Both the position numbers and the translations under genes were made by a program. Positions 8,804 through 17,621 of a stretch of DNA of 64,000 bases are shown here, piece by piece. Positions within the stretch are counted from its first letter, which is position 1; the number at the start of each line of letters is the position of its first letter. The notes under the pieces were generated by a model. The model made no database searches. It was not told the DNA's origin and saw only the letters and a list, made by a program, of their open reading frames with translations. The stretch is from CAVRAW01 sp963716135 (GTDB taxonomy: Bacteria; Planctomycetota; Planctomycetia; Pirellulales; JADZDJ01): positions 1,674,001 to 1,738,000 of the forward strand of contig OY970289.1 in assembly GCA_963716135.1 (NCBI GenBank), read 5' to 3'.

Positions 8804-9936
8804 ATGTCGCGCGGCTTGCAATTATCGCAGGACAAACTCGCTCTGGCGGCGGCAGTGCGATTGTCGCTCGTTTCCGGCGTAGGGCCGCGCATTCGCTGCA
8901 AATTGCTGGGGCGGTTTGGATCGCCCGAAGGGGTGCTGCAAGCAGCCACGGCGGATTTGCGCAGTGTCGCAGGCGTGGGGCCGAAGTTGTGCCGTGCGAT
9001 TGCCTGTGCGCGCGACGAAATCGACGCCGAGGCGGAAATTGAACTTTGCCGGACATCGGGCATCGACATCATCGCGCAGTCGGACGCCGCGTATCCCGCG
9101 CCGCTGAACAATCTGCCCGATCCCCCCGGTGTGCTGTTCGTGCGCGGGAAGCTGGAGCCGAGCGATTCGCTGGCAGTGGCCATTGTCGGGGCGCGGCATG
9201 CCACGCATTATGGGTTGCAGCAGGCCGAGCGGTTGGCCGGCAGTTTGGCGTGCGCGGGGATTACCGTGGTGAGCGGATTGGCGCGAGGCATCGACGGGGC
9301 GGCGCATCGAGGCGCGTTGGCGGCGGGCGGACGCACGATCGCGGTGTTGGCCAGCGGCGTGCTGAATATCTATCCGCCGGAGCATGCGGAGCTGGCCAAT
9401 CAAATTGCGGCGCAGGGGCGCTGGTCAGTGAATCGCCGCCGCACGCTGTGCCGATGAGCGGAATGTTTCCGCAGCGCAATCGCATTATCAGTGGATTGTC
9501 GTTGGGGGTGGTTGTGGTCGAGGCCTCCGATCGTTCCGGGGCGTTGATCACCGCGCGGCATGCAATGGAGCAAGGGCGTGACGTGTTCGCTGTGCCCGGG
9601 CCGGTGACCAGCCGGGTGTCGCGCGGCTGCCATGCGCTCTTGCGCGATGGCGCGAAACTGGTGGAAACCGCCGACGACATTTTGGAAGAGCTGGGCCCGC
9701 TGGCCGAGGTTGCGCCGGCGCGGGACGATGGGCGAGAAATTCATCATCCTGCCGAACTGGCGCTGAACGAATTGGAACAGCAGGTGCTGGCGGTCGTGCC
9801 GTGCGAACCGACGACGGTGGACGCGGTGATTTCCGATGCCGGCTTGCCGCCGGCGCAGGTGCTGGCCACGTTGAGCGTGCTGGAAATGCGGCGATTGATT
9901 CGCCGAATCAGCGGAAATCTGCTGATGCGGATTTGA
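8804..9936 (+). CDS. dprA: DNA-protecting protein DprA (one apparent frameshift)
   Basis: DprA binds incoming single-stranded DNA and loads RecA in natural transformation; it is also widespread in non-competent bacteria. The N-terminal half has helix-hairpin-helix-like repeats (SLVSGVGPRIRCKLL and RSVAGVGPKLCRAI). The Rossmann core carries VAIVGARHATHYGL, VVSGLARGIDGAAHRGAL and FPQRNRIISGLS. A C-terminal winged-helix (DprA_WH) follows near residue 310. The frame breaks in the G-run at 9415-9418; one more G gives AAQGGALVSE. Repaired length is 377 aa, typical for the family. Confidence 0.94.
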
Positions 9937-9946
9937 ATGCCGCGGC

Positions 9947-10286
9947 TTATCCCGGCGGCCATTGCATATGGCGGCCGCCGAGCAGGTGGATATGCAGGTG
10001 GTCGACGGTTTGGCCGCCGTTGGGGCCGTTGTTGACGACCACGCGGTAGCCCTCTTTCAGTCCCAATTGCTTCGCGAGATTGCGCGGTGATCATCAGATG
10101 CGCGAAGATCGATGAATCGCCTTCGCCCAGCGCATCGAGATTGGCAATTTCTTCTTTGGGAATCACCAGCACGTGGGTCGGCGCTTGAGGCGAGACGTCG
10201 TGAAAAGCCAGGCACTGGTCGTCTTCGTAAATGATCTTGGCGGGAATTTCGCGGTCGATGATTTTTTTGAAGATGGTTTTGGCCAT
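9947..10286 (-). CDS. HIT-family (Hint-like) hydrolase (one apparent frameshift)
   Basis: Small histidine-triad nucleotide hydrolase, probably acting on AMP-lysine-like or dinucleoside polyphosphate substrates. The first 70 residues match the family (AKTIFKKIIDREIPAKIIYEDD, split here as AKTIFKKII and DREIPAKIIYEDD; HVLVIPKEEIANLD). After a shift near 10083 the other frame gives GYRVVVNNGPNGGQTV and the triad DHLHIHLLGGR. Adding a GC dinucleotide, or dropping one base, rejoins them into 112-113 aa, the normal length. A GCAGAAG array lies 18 bases upstream of the ATG. It is co-oriented with the sigma-54 activator gene. Confidence 0.9.
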
Positions 10287-10303
10287 GAGCGGGCTCCAAA
10301 AAA

Positions 10304-10361
10304 GCAGAAGGCAGAAAGCAGAAGGCAGAATAGGCGATGGTTGGCGGATTATGCTTCTGCC
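10304..10361. repeat. GCAGAAG heptamer array with short inverted arm
   Basis: Four tandem GCAGAAG-type heptamers occupy 10304-10330. A short reverse-complement arm (GCTTCTGCC) follows at 10353-10361 and abuts the stop codon of the sigma-54 activator. The word is the same as in the arrays at 15241 and 57010. It fills the gap between two co-oriented genes. Confidence 0.85.
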
Positions 10362-10362
10362 T

Positions 10363-12275
10363 TCAATCTTCCATTCCTAGTTGCTTCATCTTGCGATACA
10401 GGTTCGAGCGGTGCAATCCTAAGAGGTCCGCGGCGTCGGTCATGTTTTCGCCGGCGCGCTGGATGGCTTTGCGGATATACTCGGTTTGGAAGCGATCGGT
10501 GGCGGCGGCCAAGGGCTGATCGACGACCAACAGGCCGGAGGATTCCTGAGCGGGAGACATGATGAACGCCACGTCGCCCGGTTCGACCGTGTCGCCGGGC
10601 ACAAGAAACGCCAGGCGTTCCATCAGATTGCGCAGTTCGCGCACGTTTCCGGGCCACGGGTGCTGGATGAGGCGTTTTTTGGCTTCGGCCGAAAATTTCG
10701 GTGGTTTGCGGCGAGCGCGGTGGGAAAATTCGGCCAGAAAATGCTCGGCCAAAAGCAGGATGTCGTCGCCGCGATCCGCCAGCGGCGGCAATTCCAGCAC
10801 GACGACATTCAAGCGGAAGTATAAGTCCTGGCGGAATTTCTTGGCGCGCACCAGATCGGCGAGGTTTTGATTTGTGGCGGCGATGACGCGCACGTCGACG
10901 GGAATGGGCGCGAGCCGCCGACGCGCACCACCACTTTTTCTTCGAGCACGCGCAGCAATTTGGCTTGCCCGCCGGGGCTCAGGTCGCCGATTTCATCCAG
11001 CAGCAGCGTGCCGCCGCCAGCCAATTCAAATTTTCCGGCGCGCGAATCATGCGCATCGGTAAACGCGCCTTTTTCGTGGCCGAACAATTCGCTTTCCAAA
11101 AGCGTTTCGGCGATGGCGGCGCAGTTGACGGCCACAAACGGTCGGTCGCGGCGCGGGCCGAGATAGTGAATCAACTGGCTAATGACTTCCTTGCCTGTGC
11201 CGTTGGCGCCGAGCACGAGCACCGCGAGATCCGTCTCGGCGACTCGCTGCACGGTAGAGCGCAGCGCTTGGATCGCGGGACTATTGCCGATGAGCCGCAC
11301 GTGTTCGGCGGCCAGATCAACCATTTGGCGGTGCGAGGCCAACAGATGCTGGCGATCCTGGGTGTTTTCCAAGGCCACGGCGGCGTGCGCGGCCAATTCC
11401 ACCAGCGCCGATTCGTCCTCGGAGCTGAAATCGCCGTCCTTTTTGTTGATCACCTCAAACACTCCGAGCATTTCGCCCTTGGCGCTGCGCAGCGGCACGG
11501 CCACCAGCGTGCGAGTCTGGTATTTGGTTTGGGCATCGATGCGGCGGTTGACCGCGTCGATCTTGTCTTGGTGTGAAACACGGCGTGGTTCACCCGTGCG
11601 CAGCACTTCGCCGACGACTCCGGCATCGTCGGGCACGCGCAGCTCGTTGCCCTTGACGCCCAATGCCGGGCGGCCGATCAGCAAGCGATTGGTGCGGTCC
11701 CAGAGAAAAATGCTGGCCCGGTCGGCTTCCAGCAATTTGGTGGAGGCGGTGGCCATTTGCTCGAGCAAGGGTTCCATCTCTTGCGTGCGGCCCCATTGCT
11801 GAACGATCGAGAGGATGGTTTCGGCTTGCGCGGCACGTTTGCGCAGCCGCGCGCGAACGCGCACTATTCTCAGTCCGGCGCCCAGGGCGCCCACAATTGG
11901 TTCGAAATCCTGCGGCAGAGATCGGTCGTTGGTGTTCGCGTTGGTCCGATGCACCAGCAGCACTTCGCCGCCCGGTTCGCGTGGAGCGAGCGGCGCGGCC
12001 AACCATGCGCCGGAAGATTGCGGAGCTTCGCGATCGAGGCACTCGGAGACGATATCCGTGGGCCAGGTTTGGTGAATGCCGGTTTCGGCGAGCGTGCGGA
12101 ACGATGGGCCATCGGGCCGCACGACGGCGGCGAAATCGGCGCCCAGCGCGGGCAAAAGCGCAGAGAGAGTTTCTTTGAAGTACTCGGTCGTGCCGGTCGG
12201 TCCTTCGGCGGCAAGCAACAGTTCGACGGCTAAGCCGTCGGACGCAGTGGAGGCTGGGGAATTGCGGGTCGTCAT
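10363..12275 (-). CDS. Sigma-54-dependent activator, GAF-GAF-AAA-Fis (one apparent frameshift)
   Basis: 637 aa after repair. N-terminal GAF-like sensory regions occupy about residues 15-150 and 160-305. The AAA+ core has Walker A LGANGTGKE near 353, Walker B GTLLLDEIGD, and the arginine-finger region VRVIAATN...FRQDLYFRLN. A C-terminal Fis-type helix-turn-helix ends AADLLGLHRSNLYRKMKQLG. The sigma-54 contact loop reads GAFTDA instead of the canonical GAFTGA. The shift is in a C-run near 10909; one more C gives RPIPVDVRV. There is no receiver domain, so ligand or redox sensing by GAF is likely. A single candidate sigma-54 promoter lies at 13951. Confidence 0.92.
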
Positions 12276-12423
12276 ATCGTGCGACAGATGTCAACAGTTT
12301 GATACTCAAGTATATGCCGCATGTAGTCAAGGTGACAACGAGCGGTGTATCTCATTGTTTGATCGCGGAGGAAGCGGTATCTTCACGCCAAACGAATCAG
12401 CAGCATTCTCGAAGGAGGCGGTT

Positions 12424-13254
12424 ATGGGCCTGTTCGACGGCAAAAAAGGGCTCATTTTGGGCGTGGCGAACGATAATTCGATCGCTTGGGCCATTGCCCA
12501 GCAGATCATGGCTGAGGGGGGACTGTGCGGTTTTTCGCACCTGCCGGATCGGGCGGACGACGAACGGCAGCGGAACCGCCGCCGGGTTTCGCAACTGACG
12601 GACAAGCAGCCGAATGCCAAGTTTCTGGCACCGGTGGACGTGAGCAAGGACGCCGACATCGCGGCCTTCATGGATCGGGCGGCCAAGGAATTCGGCAAGA
12701 TCGACTTTCTGTTGCACTCGATTGCTTTTGCCAACACGGACGATTTGGCCAAGCCGACCATCGCCACCAGCCGCGAGGGCTTTAAGTTGGCGATCGACAT
12801 TAGCGCATACAGCCTGCTGGCGCTTTGCAACGCGGCCAAGCCGATTTTCAATCCCGGCGCGGCGGTGCTGGCGATGACGTACTTTGGCGGCGAGAAAGTG
12901 GTGCCCGGCTACAACATGATGGGTGTTTGCAAGGCGGCGCTGGATGCGTGCGTGAAATACGCGGCGTTTGATTTGGGTTCGGTTGCAGTACGGGTGAATG
13001 CCATCAGCGCGGGTCCGCTGCGCACTTTGGCGGCCCGTGCCGTCGGCGCCGAAGGGATGGAAGATCTGTATCACGAGATGGCGCCACTGTGCCGCAACAT
13101 CACGCACGAGGAAGTGGGGCGCAGCGCGGCGTTTCTTTTGTCGCCAATGTCGGACGGCATCACCGGCGAAATTTTGCATGTCGATGCGGGGTACAACATC
13201 ATGGGTTCGCCGGGGCGACTTCTCGACAAACTAAAGCCGGGTGGTTCGGGCTAG
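12424..13254 (+). CDS. fabI: Enoyl-[acyl-carrier-protein] reductase (NADH)
   Basis: Final reduction of each fatty-acid elongation cycle. 276 aa. The NADH-binding start is GVANDNSIAWAIA; the catalytic pair is in YNMMGVCK (Tyr-x6-Lys near residues 163-170); NAISAGPLRTLAA and ITGEILHVDAGYNIMG are family signatures. A clear ribosome-binding site (AAGGAGG, 12411-12417) fixes the start at ATG 12424 and rejects a much longer in-frame opening. Divergent from the sigma-54 activator across 148 bases. Confidence 0.96.
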   Translation: MGLFDGKKGLILGVANDNSIAWAIAQQIMAEGGLCGFSHLPDRADDERQRNRRRVSQLTDKQPNAKFLAPVDVSKDADIAAFMDRAAKEFGKIDFLLHSIAFANTDDLAKPTIATSREGFKLAIDISAYSLLALCNAAKPIFNPGAAVLAMTYFGGEKVVPGYNMMGVCKAALDACVKYAAFDLGSVAVRVNAISAGPLRTLAARAVGAEGMEDLYHEMAPLCRNITHEEVGRSAAFLLSPMSDGITGEILHVDAGYNIMGSPGRLLDKLKPGGSG

Positions 13255-13297
13255 GGACTGGGGCAAGAGGATTATTGAGGATCAACTGGCGGCGCCT

Positions 13298-13318
13298 CCG
13301 GAGGGCGTTGCCCTCCGG
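13298..13318. repeat. Compact palindrome, CCGGAGG family
   Basis: A 9-bp stem (13298-13306 with 13310-13318) with a GTT loop, identical to the copy at 4091 and followed by the same CTATTG flank. It ends 14 bases before the Nudix gene start. Confidence 0.9.
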
Positions 13319-13331
13319 CTATTGTTTTTCC

Positions 13332-13748
13332 ATGAAGGCAGACGTTCAGAAACCGATTTGCGTGGCGATTGCAGTGGTGCAGCACCAAGGACGGTTTTTA
13401 ATCGGAACTCGGCCGGAGGGCGTTCCTCTCGCCGGAATGGCAGAATTTCCTGGCGGGAAAGTGCATGCTGGGGAAACGCCGGCTGAGGCGGCGGCCCGCG
13501 AATGCTTCGAGGAAAGTGGGCTGGAGGTTGAAGTCGGCGGCGAGTATTTGAGCACGCTGCAGCAGTACGATCACGGGTTGTTGGATGTGCATTTCTTTCG
13601 ATGCCGGCCGAAGGATGCGATGGTCGCGCCGCGTTCACCCTTTCGGTGGGTCGATGCGGCGGAGCTTGCTAGCTTGGAATTTCCCGCGGCCAACGCGGCG
13701 CTTACCGACATCTTGCTGCGCGAGTCGGGCGTTGCGGTTAGCGATTAA
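13332..13748 (+). CDS. Nudix hydrolase (MutT-like)
   Basis: 138 aa. A complete Nudix box is visible: GGKVHAGETPAEAAARE then CFEESGLEV, fitting Gx5Ex7REUxEExGU. Such enzymes hydrolyse nucleoside diphosphates linked to another moiety; the MutT-like length and RPEGVPLAGMAEFPGGK context fit an 8-oxo-dGTP or generic NTP clean-up role, but the substrate cannot be read from sequence. Same strand as fabI, 77 bases downstream. Confidence 0.93.
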   Translation: MKADVQKPICVAIAVVQHQGRFLIGTRPEGVPLAGMAEFPGGKVHAGETPAEAAARECFEESGLEVEVGGEYLSTLQQYDHGLLDVHFFRCRPKDAMVAPRSPFRWVDAAELASLEFPAANAALTDILLRESGVAVSD

Positions 13749-14066
13749 GCAAAGTGTGCTGGCACTGGGGGCTTTCGGCCGCGGTCGGAAAGCGAATTCT
13801 CTCTAGGTGAATTCCGGCGGCGGTGGGTAAACTTTGCAACCCTTACAACGGAACGGACGCTCTCGCAACGCCGCGAATAATTCCCGCCTGAATAGTTTTT
13901 CGCGGCAGCCAAACGATTTAGCGGCGAATGATTGCCGCGAGAAAATTGTGTGGCACAAAAGATGCGAGTGGCTTGAAATTCCGTTGCAGTGATTCCCGCC
14001 CGGTCGCATGGATAGCGGCCGAGTTGATTGACCTACCCGCCTCTACGTTTTGCGGAGACCCAGAGC
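13749..14066. other. Intergenic region with candidate sigma-54 promoter
   Basis: 318 bases with no convincing reading frame. It holds the GG-N10-GC element at 13951-13966 and several short GC-rich inverted segments, and leads into the secreted HEVTH protein gene. Confidence 0.5.
13951..13966 (+). promoter_or_regulatory. Candidate sigma-54 (-24/-12) promoter
   Basis: TGGCACAAAAGATGCG matches the consensus TGGCACG-N4-TTGCA at the -24 GG (13952-13953) and -12 GC (13964-13965), with the obligatory 10-base spacing. It lies about 100 bases upstream of the gene starting at 14067. Only motif evidence; the -12 block is ATGC rather than TTGC. Confidence 0.4.
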
Positions 14067-15233
14067 ATGGAAGCTCGCCTCTTAAAGGCTGCGGTGTTGT
14101 TGGCCGTAGCTGTGTCGCTTGGCGCCGGATATCGCACGGCAAATTTCATTGTGGAAGCTCCCACGCCACAGTTGGCCGAGGAAATCGGCAAAGCGGCGGA
14201 GCAGTATCGCCACGACCTGGCCATCGAGTGGCTGGGGCAGGCGATGCCCAACTGGTCGCGGCCTTGCCCGATTCGCGCCGAAGTGTCGCCCACGTTGGGC
14301 GCCGGCGGGGCCACGAGCTTTGTGTTTGATCGTGGGGAAGTGTTCGGCTGGGACATGAAAATCCAAGGTTCGCGGGAGCGCGTTTTGGATAGCGTGCTGC
14401 CGCACGAAGTGACGCACACGATTTTCGCCAGCCATTTCCGCCAGCCTTTGCCGCGGTGGGCCGACGAAGGCGCCTGCACGACCGTGGAGCATTCTTCGGA
14501 AAAGAACAAGCAGCAAGTGATGCTGATCAACTTCTTGCGCAGCGGCCGAGGCATTGCCTTCGACGACATGTTCGCGATGAAAGAATATCCCAACGACGTA
14601 TTGCCTTTGTATTCGCAGGGATACTCGCTGGCGAGGTTTTTGATCGAGCAAAAGGGGCGGCACGAATTCTTGGATTTCGTCGGCGAGGGAATGAAAACCG
14701 ACAACTGGTCGGCCGATCTGAAAAAGCATTACGGCTATGCCAACCTGAAAGATCTTCAGGAGCAGTGGCTGGGCTGGGTGAAGCAAGGCAGCCCGAACGT
14801 GGCTCCGCAGCGACCGGCAACGCAACTGGCGTCGAACAGTCGTCCGCAAGGCGGCGCGGAAGCGCCGGTTTATCGCGCCCAGAACAAGGATGGCGACGGC
14901 GCGAGTGCGGCGTCGAAAACGCCGGCGCCGACACGGCGTGATGCGGCGCTTGCCGCCAGCGCGCCCAGCGAACGGACCGACGATAACGGTTGGCAAAGCG
15001 TCGCGGCGTCGAATGCGGGCCAGCGGGCGACCAGCGCGCCGGCCAATACCGGTTGGAATGCCGCGCCGCATACAAGCGTGTACGATCGGCATGCCAGCGC
15101 TACGGCGGCGCCGGAAGCGGATTCATCCGCGGCAACCGCGACGAGGCAGCCGGAATATGTGGCGCAGCGGGATACGAATCCCGCGACGTCGGCGGATCAT
15201 CGCGTCCTTTTGGATTGGACTCGGACGCAGTAA
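14067..15233 (+). CDS. Secreted HExxH-type putative metallopeptidase
   Basis: 388 aa. Residues 1-22 form a signal peptide (LLKAAVLLAVAVSLGAGYRTA). A zinc-site motif HEVTH occurs near residue 113, with PRWADEGACT about 16 residues later supplying a plausible third-ligand Glu, as in gluzincin (peptidase MA-like) proteins. Its last 130 residues are Ala/Ser/Thr/Gln-rich and low complexity, probably a disordered or wall-associated tail. Preceded by a candidate sigma-54 promoter and followed two codons later by a nine-unit heptamer array. The substrate is unknown. Confidence 0.8.
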   Translation: MEARLLKAAVLLAVAVSLGAGYRTANFIVEAPTPQLAEEIGKAAEQYRHDLAIEWLGQAMPNWSRPCPIRAEVSPTLGAGGATSFVFDRGEVFGWDMKIQGSRERVLDSVLPHEVTHTIFASHFRQPLPRWADEGACTTVEHSSEKNKQQVMLINFLRSGRGIAFDDMFAMKEYPNDVLPLYSQGYSLARFLIEQKGRHEFLDFVGEGMKTDNWSADLKKHYGYANLKDLQEQWLGWVKQGSPNVAPQRPATQLASNSRPQGGAEAPVYRAQNKDGDGASAASKTPAPTRRDAALAASAPSERTDDNGWQSVAASNAGQRATSAPANTGWNAAPHTSVYDRHASATAAPEADSSAATATRQPEYVAQRDTNPATSADHRVLLDWTRTQ

Positions 15234-15240
15234 AGAAGAA

Positions 15241-15303
15241 GGCAGAAGGCAGAAGGCAGAAGGCAGAAGGCAGAAAGCAGAAGGCAGAAGGCAGAAGGCA
15301 GAA
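15241..15303. repeat. Nine tandem GGCAGAA heptamers
   Basis: Nine consecutive 7-nt units, with one variant (AGCAGAA at 15276-15282). The array starts seven bases after the stop codon of the HEVTH protein. It has the same word as at 10304 and 57010. Confidence 0.95.
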
Positions 15304-15385
15304 GTGAATGCTGCCACGCCCTTCGCGGACTCAGGGCGTGCCACCCGGCAGGCGTGCCACCCGGTGGGTCGGCTACCCGAGTGCC

Positions 15386-16450
15386 CTACCAGGGGAGAAA
15401 GATCGAGCGGGTGACGTGGTAGAACACCGGGGCGGCGAAGCAGAGTGAGTCGATGCGGTCCAAGATGCCGCCGTGCCCTTCGACCAGCGTGCCGTAATCT
15501 TTCACGCCGCGGTCGCGCTTGATGGCCGACATGGTCAGGCCGCCGCAGAAGCCCAGGACGCTGACCAACAGCGTCATACCGGCGGCTTGCCAGGGGCGCA
15601 GCGGAGGAATGGCCCACCACAGGGCTGCGCCCAAGAGCGTGTTGCTGCCGACGCCTCCGAGAAAGCCCTCCCAAGTGCGATTGGGGCTGATGGTGGGCAC
15701 GATGATGTGCTGGCCGATGAGTTTTCCCCAGATGTACTGCAAGGCGTCGCCCATCTGCACCATCAAGATGAAGAAGAAGAGCAGCCGGTAGTTGGAGCCT
15801 TCGTAAACCTTCATCTCGGCCTGCCGCGGCGGAGCGACGGAACGAGCCTCCGTTGCCGCGGGGCCGCCGGGCTCTTCGCTGTTCGACTCAACCGCGACGA
15901 TCTGATGATGCGAATTGGCCGGGGCCTTGTTTTCCAGATACAACAGCGCCGGCGCGAAGCTCAAGCAATAGACGCAGATCATCAGGCCAGTTTGAATTTT
16001 GGCCACCCGTTCCAGGTAGCGCTTGTAATCGCCCGATAGCGCGATCCGCGCCGGCACGAACAAGAACGCGTAAACTGGAATCAGCACATTGAAAAGCTCG
16101 TACTGGTTGAACCCCACCAGCACGTATTGCAGCGGCGTGAACAGCACGAAAGCCCAGAACAGCGCGCGGTGATCGCCCAGCCGCGTCGGCGTAATCGTGA
16201 TAAATTCGCGCAACGCCACGAACGATATGAGGCCGAACATGGCCACGGTGAGGCCTTTTCCCAGGAAGAAGGCCGTGGCCAGGATGGCGCACATGGTCCA
16301 CCAGGCGCGGACGCGGAGATTGAAGGTGCGCACGGCCGCGGCATTCAGTCCCGTGTCGGGGTGACGCTTAAGAAATTGGCCAACGATGGTGGCGATCGTC
16401 AGCACGCCCAGCACGCCGCCGACCAGAGATAACGTTCTCCAATCTTCCAT
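15386..16450 (-). CDS. cdsA: Phosphatidate cytidylyltransferase
   Basis: Makes CDP-diacylglycerol from phosphatidate and CTP at the inner membrane. 354 aa with about eight hydrophobic helices. The family signature is near the C-terminus: SAIKRDRGVKDYGTLVEGHGG followed by ILDRID (shown here in two pieces). A hydrophilic insert of about 40 residues (around 180-220) separates helices in the middle. It lies downstream of plsC on the same strand, so two consecutive phospholipid-synthesis enzymes may be coexpressed. Confidence 0.95.
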   Translation of the reverse strand: MEDWRTLSLVGGVLGVLTIATIVGQFLKRHPDTGLNAAAVRTFNLRVRAWWTMCAILATAFFLGKGLTVAMFGLISFVALREFITITPTRLGDHRALFWAFVLFTPLQYVLVGFNQYELFNVLIPVYAFLFVPARIALSGDYKRYLERVAKIQTGLMICVYCLSFAPALLYLENKAPANSHHQIVAVESNSEEPGGPAATEARSVAPPRQAEMKVYEGSNYRLLFFFILMVQMGDALQYIWGKLIGQHIIVPTISPNRTWEGFLGGVGSNTLLGAALWWAIPPLRPWQAAGMTLLVSVLGFCGGLTMSAIKRDRGVKDYGTLVEGHGGILDRIDSLCFAAPVFYHVTRSIFLPW

Positions 16451-16614
16451 GGGTCAGGGCGCAGGATTCAGGGCGCAGGATGCAGGGAAAAAAGCCGTAA
16501 GTAGGTCTAATTCGCGATGGTTTGGGTGTTGAAAGTTTAGCCGCCAAACTTGATCGGCGCTAAGCCCAGGAAATGCCGGTATACGACGGATTCTGCCGAA
16601 AACCTGCTTTAGCT

Positions 16615-17313
16615 TTAGGTTTCTTTGAGCCGCCGCACGGCTTCGCGGGCCCGGCTGAGGAACGAGTTTTTGGGCTCGCCCTTTTCCAGATAGATCGGCC
16701 GGCCGAAGGTAATGCAACTCAATAGCGGGACCGGCAAAAATTCACCCCGCGGCAACACGCGGTTGAGATTGTCGATATACACCGGGACCAGCTCCAGATC
16801 GGGGCGCTTCTTGCCCAGGTAAAACAGACCGCTTTTGAATTCGCCGATTTCGCCGGTGGTGCTGCGGCCCCCTTCGGGGAATACGATGAGCGATTTCTTA
16901 TCACCCATTTCGCGGATCATCAGATCGACTGGGCTGTTGTGCACTTTGATTTGCGTGCGATCGATCAGCAAGGCGTCGAATACCTGCGTGGCCAGATAGC
17001 GGCGCACGGCGCCGGCGTCCCAATAATCTTTCGCGGCCACCGGGCGGGTGATGTTGCGCAATTCCATCGGCAGCGAAGCCCACACGACCAGCGCATCGAG
17101 ATGGCTGGTGTGATTGGCGAAGTAGATGCGCTGGCAGGTGTCAGGCTGGCACTCGACCCAGCGCGTGCTGGCGCCGCTTAAGAACTTCGCGAGCGCGGCC
17201 AGAAAGGTTCGGGTCATGAAGGCAACCGGACCGCCGGGTAGTGGAAACAGCCCGTAGGGCCGCACGGGGGCCACGGGTCGAGCGACTCGGGGAAGTGTAA
17301 CAGTAAGTTGCAT
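16615..17313 (-). CDS. plsC: 1-acyl-sn-glycerol-3-phosphate acyltransferase
   Basis: Acylates lysophosphatidate to phosphatidate, the substrate of CdsA encoded just downstream. 232 aa. Catalytic motif NHTSHLD (HX4D) near residue 67, and FPEGGRS near residue 145 as the glycerol-phosphate binding block. The upstream in-frame ATG at 17313 is six bases after a tiny ORF and is used here; ATG at 17217 (MTRTFLAAL) is also possible. Confidence 0.93.
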   Translation of the reverse strand: MQLTVTLPRVARPVAPVRPYGLFPLPGGPVAFMTRTFLAALAKFLSGASTRWVECQPDTCQRIYFANHTSHLDALVVWASLPMELRNITRPVAAKDYWDAGAVRRYLATQVFDALLIDRTQIKVHNSPVDLMIREMGDKKSLIVFPEGGRSTTGEIGEFKSGLFYLGKKRPDLELVPVYIDNLNRVLPRGEFLPVPLLSCITFGRPIYLEKGEPKNSFLSRAREAVRRLKET

Positions 17314-17319
17314 TATGGG

Positions 17320-17400
17320 TCAGAGCGAGGTGAGCTTGAAAGTGCCCGCCAGACGGCGGTAAGCCATGACAAAAAGCACGATGGTTCCGGCAGTCAACAT
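17320..17400 (-). CDS. Putative 26-residue membrane microprotein upstream of plsC
   Basis: ATG at 17400 with a good ribosome-binding site (AGGAAGG, eight bases upstream) and a stop six bases before plsC. The product is one hydrophobic helix (AGTIVLFVMAYRRLAG) with a basic and polar end. It could be a real membrane microprotein or a leader ORF coupling plsC translation. Evidence is the start signal, spacing and hydropathy only. Confidence 0.4.
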   Translation of the reverse strand: MLTAGTIVLFVMAYRRLAGTFKLTSL

Positions 17401-17621
17401 GGGGGTAATCCTTCCTGGAAGTGCCTGATCGAAATCGGTTTCGACGGGCTCGGCGCGAACGGCGACCGCCCCCATTCGTTGCCGGAGGGCAGCGGATGGT
17501 CACAACCAATTTCCGCCGAATGGCGGCGGTTTTTGCCTGGAAGAAGTAATTCCCGCCACGCTAAGAGATTGCGCCAGCGGAAGGGTCGAAAGGTCCAGAC
17601 GCCGGTGCGCCTAAGGACCGA

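Noticed and set aside
12302..12313. ATACT-CA-AGTAT palindrome between the sigma-54 activator and fabI
   Set aside because: Only 5-bp arms; expected by chance at this scale, with no second site to support an operator.
12076..12423. N-terminal extension of fabI
   Set aside because: It covers the divergent promoter region and the sigma-54 activator's start. The strong ribosome-binding site and family start are at 12424.
15241..15303. Heptamer array as a CRISPR
   Set aside because: Units are 7 nt without spacers, and there are no cas genes.
17512..17534. CCGCC/GGCGG stem followed by T-run as a plus-strand terminator
   Set aside because: The stem is only 5 bp and no plus-strand gene precedes it.
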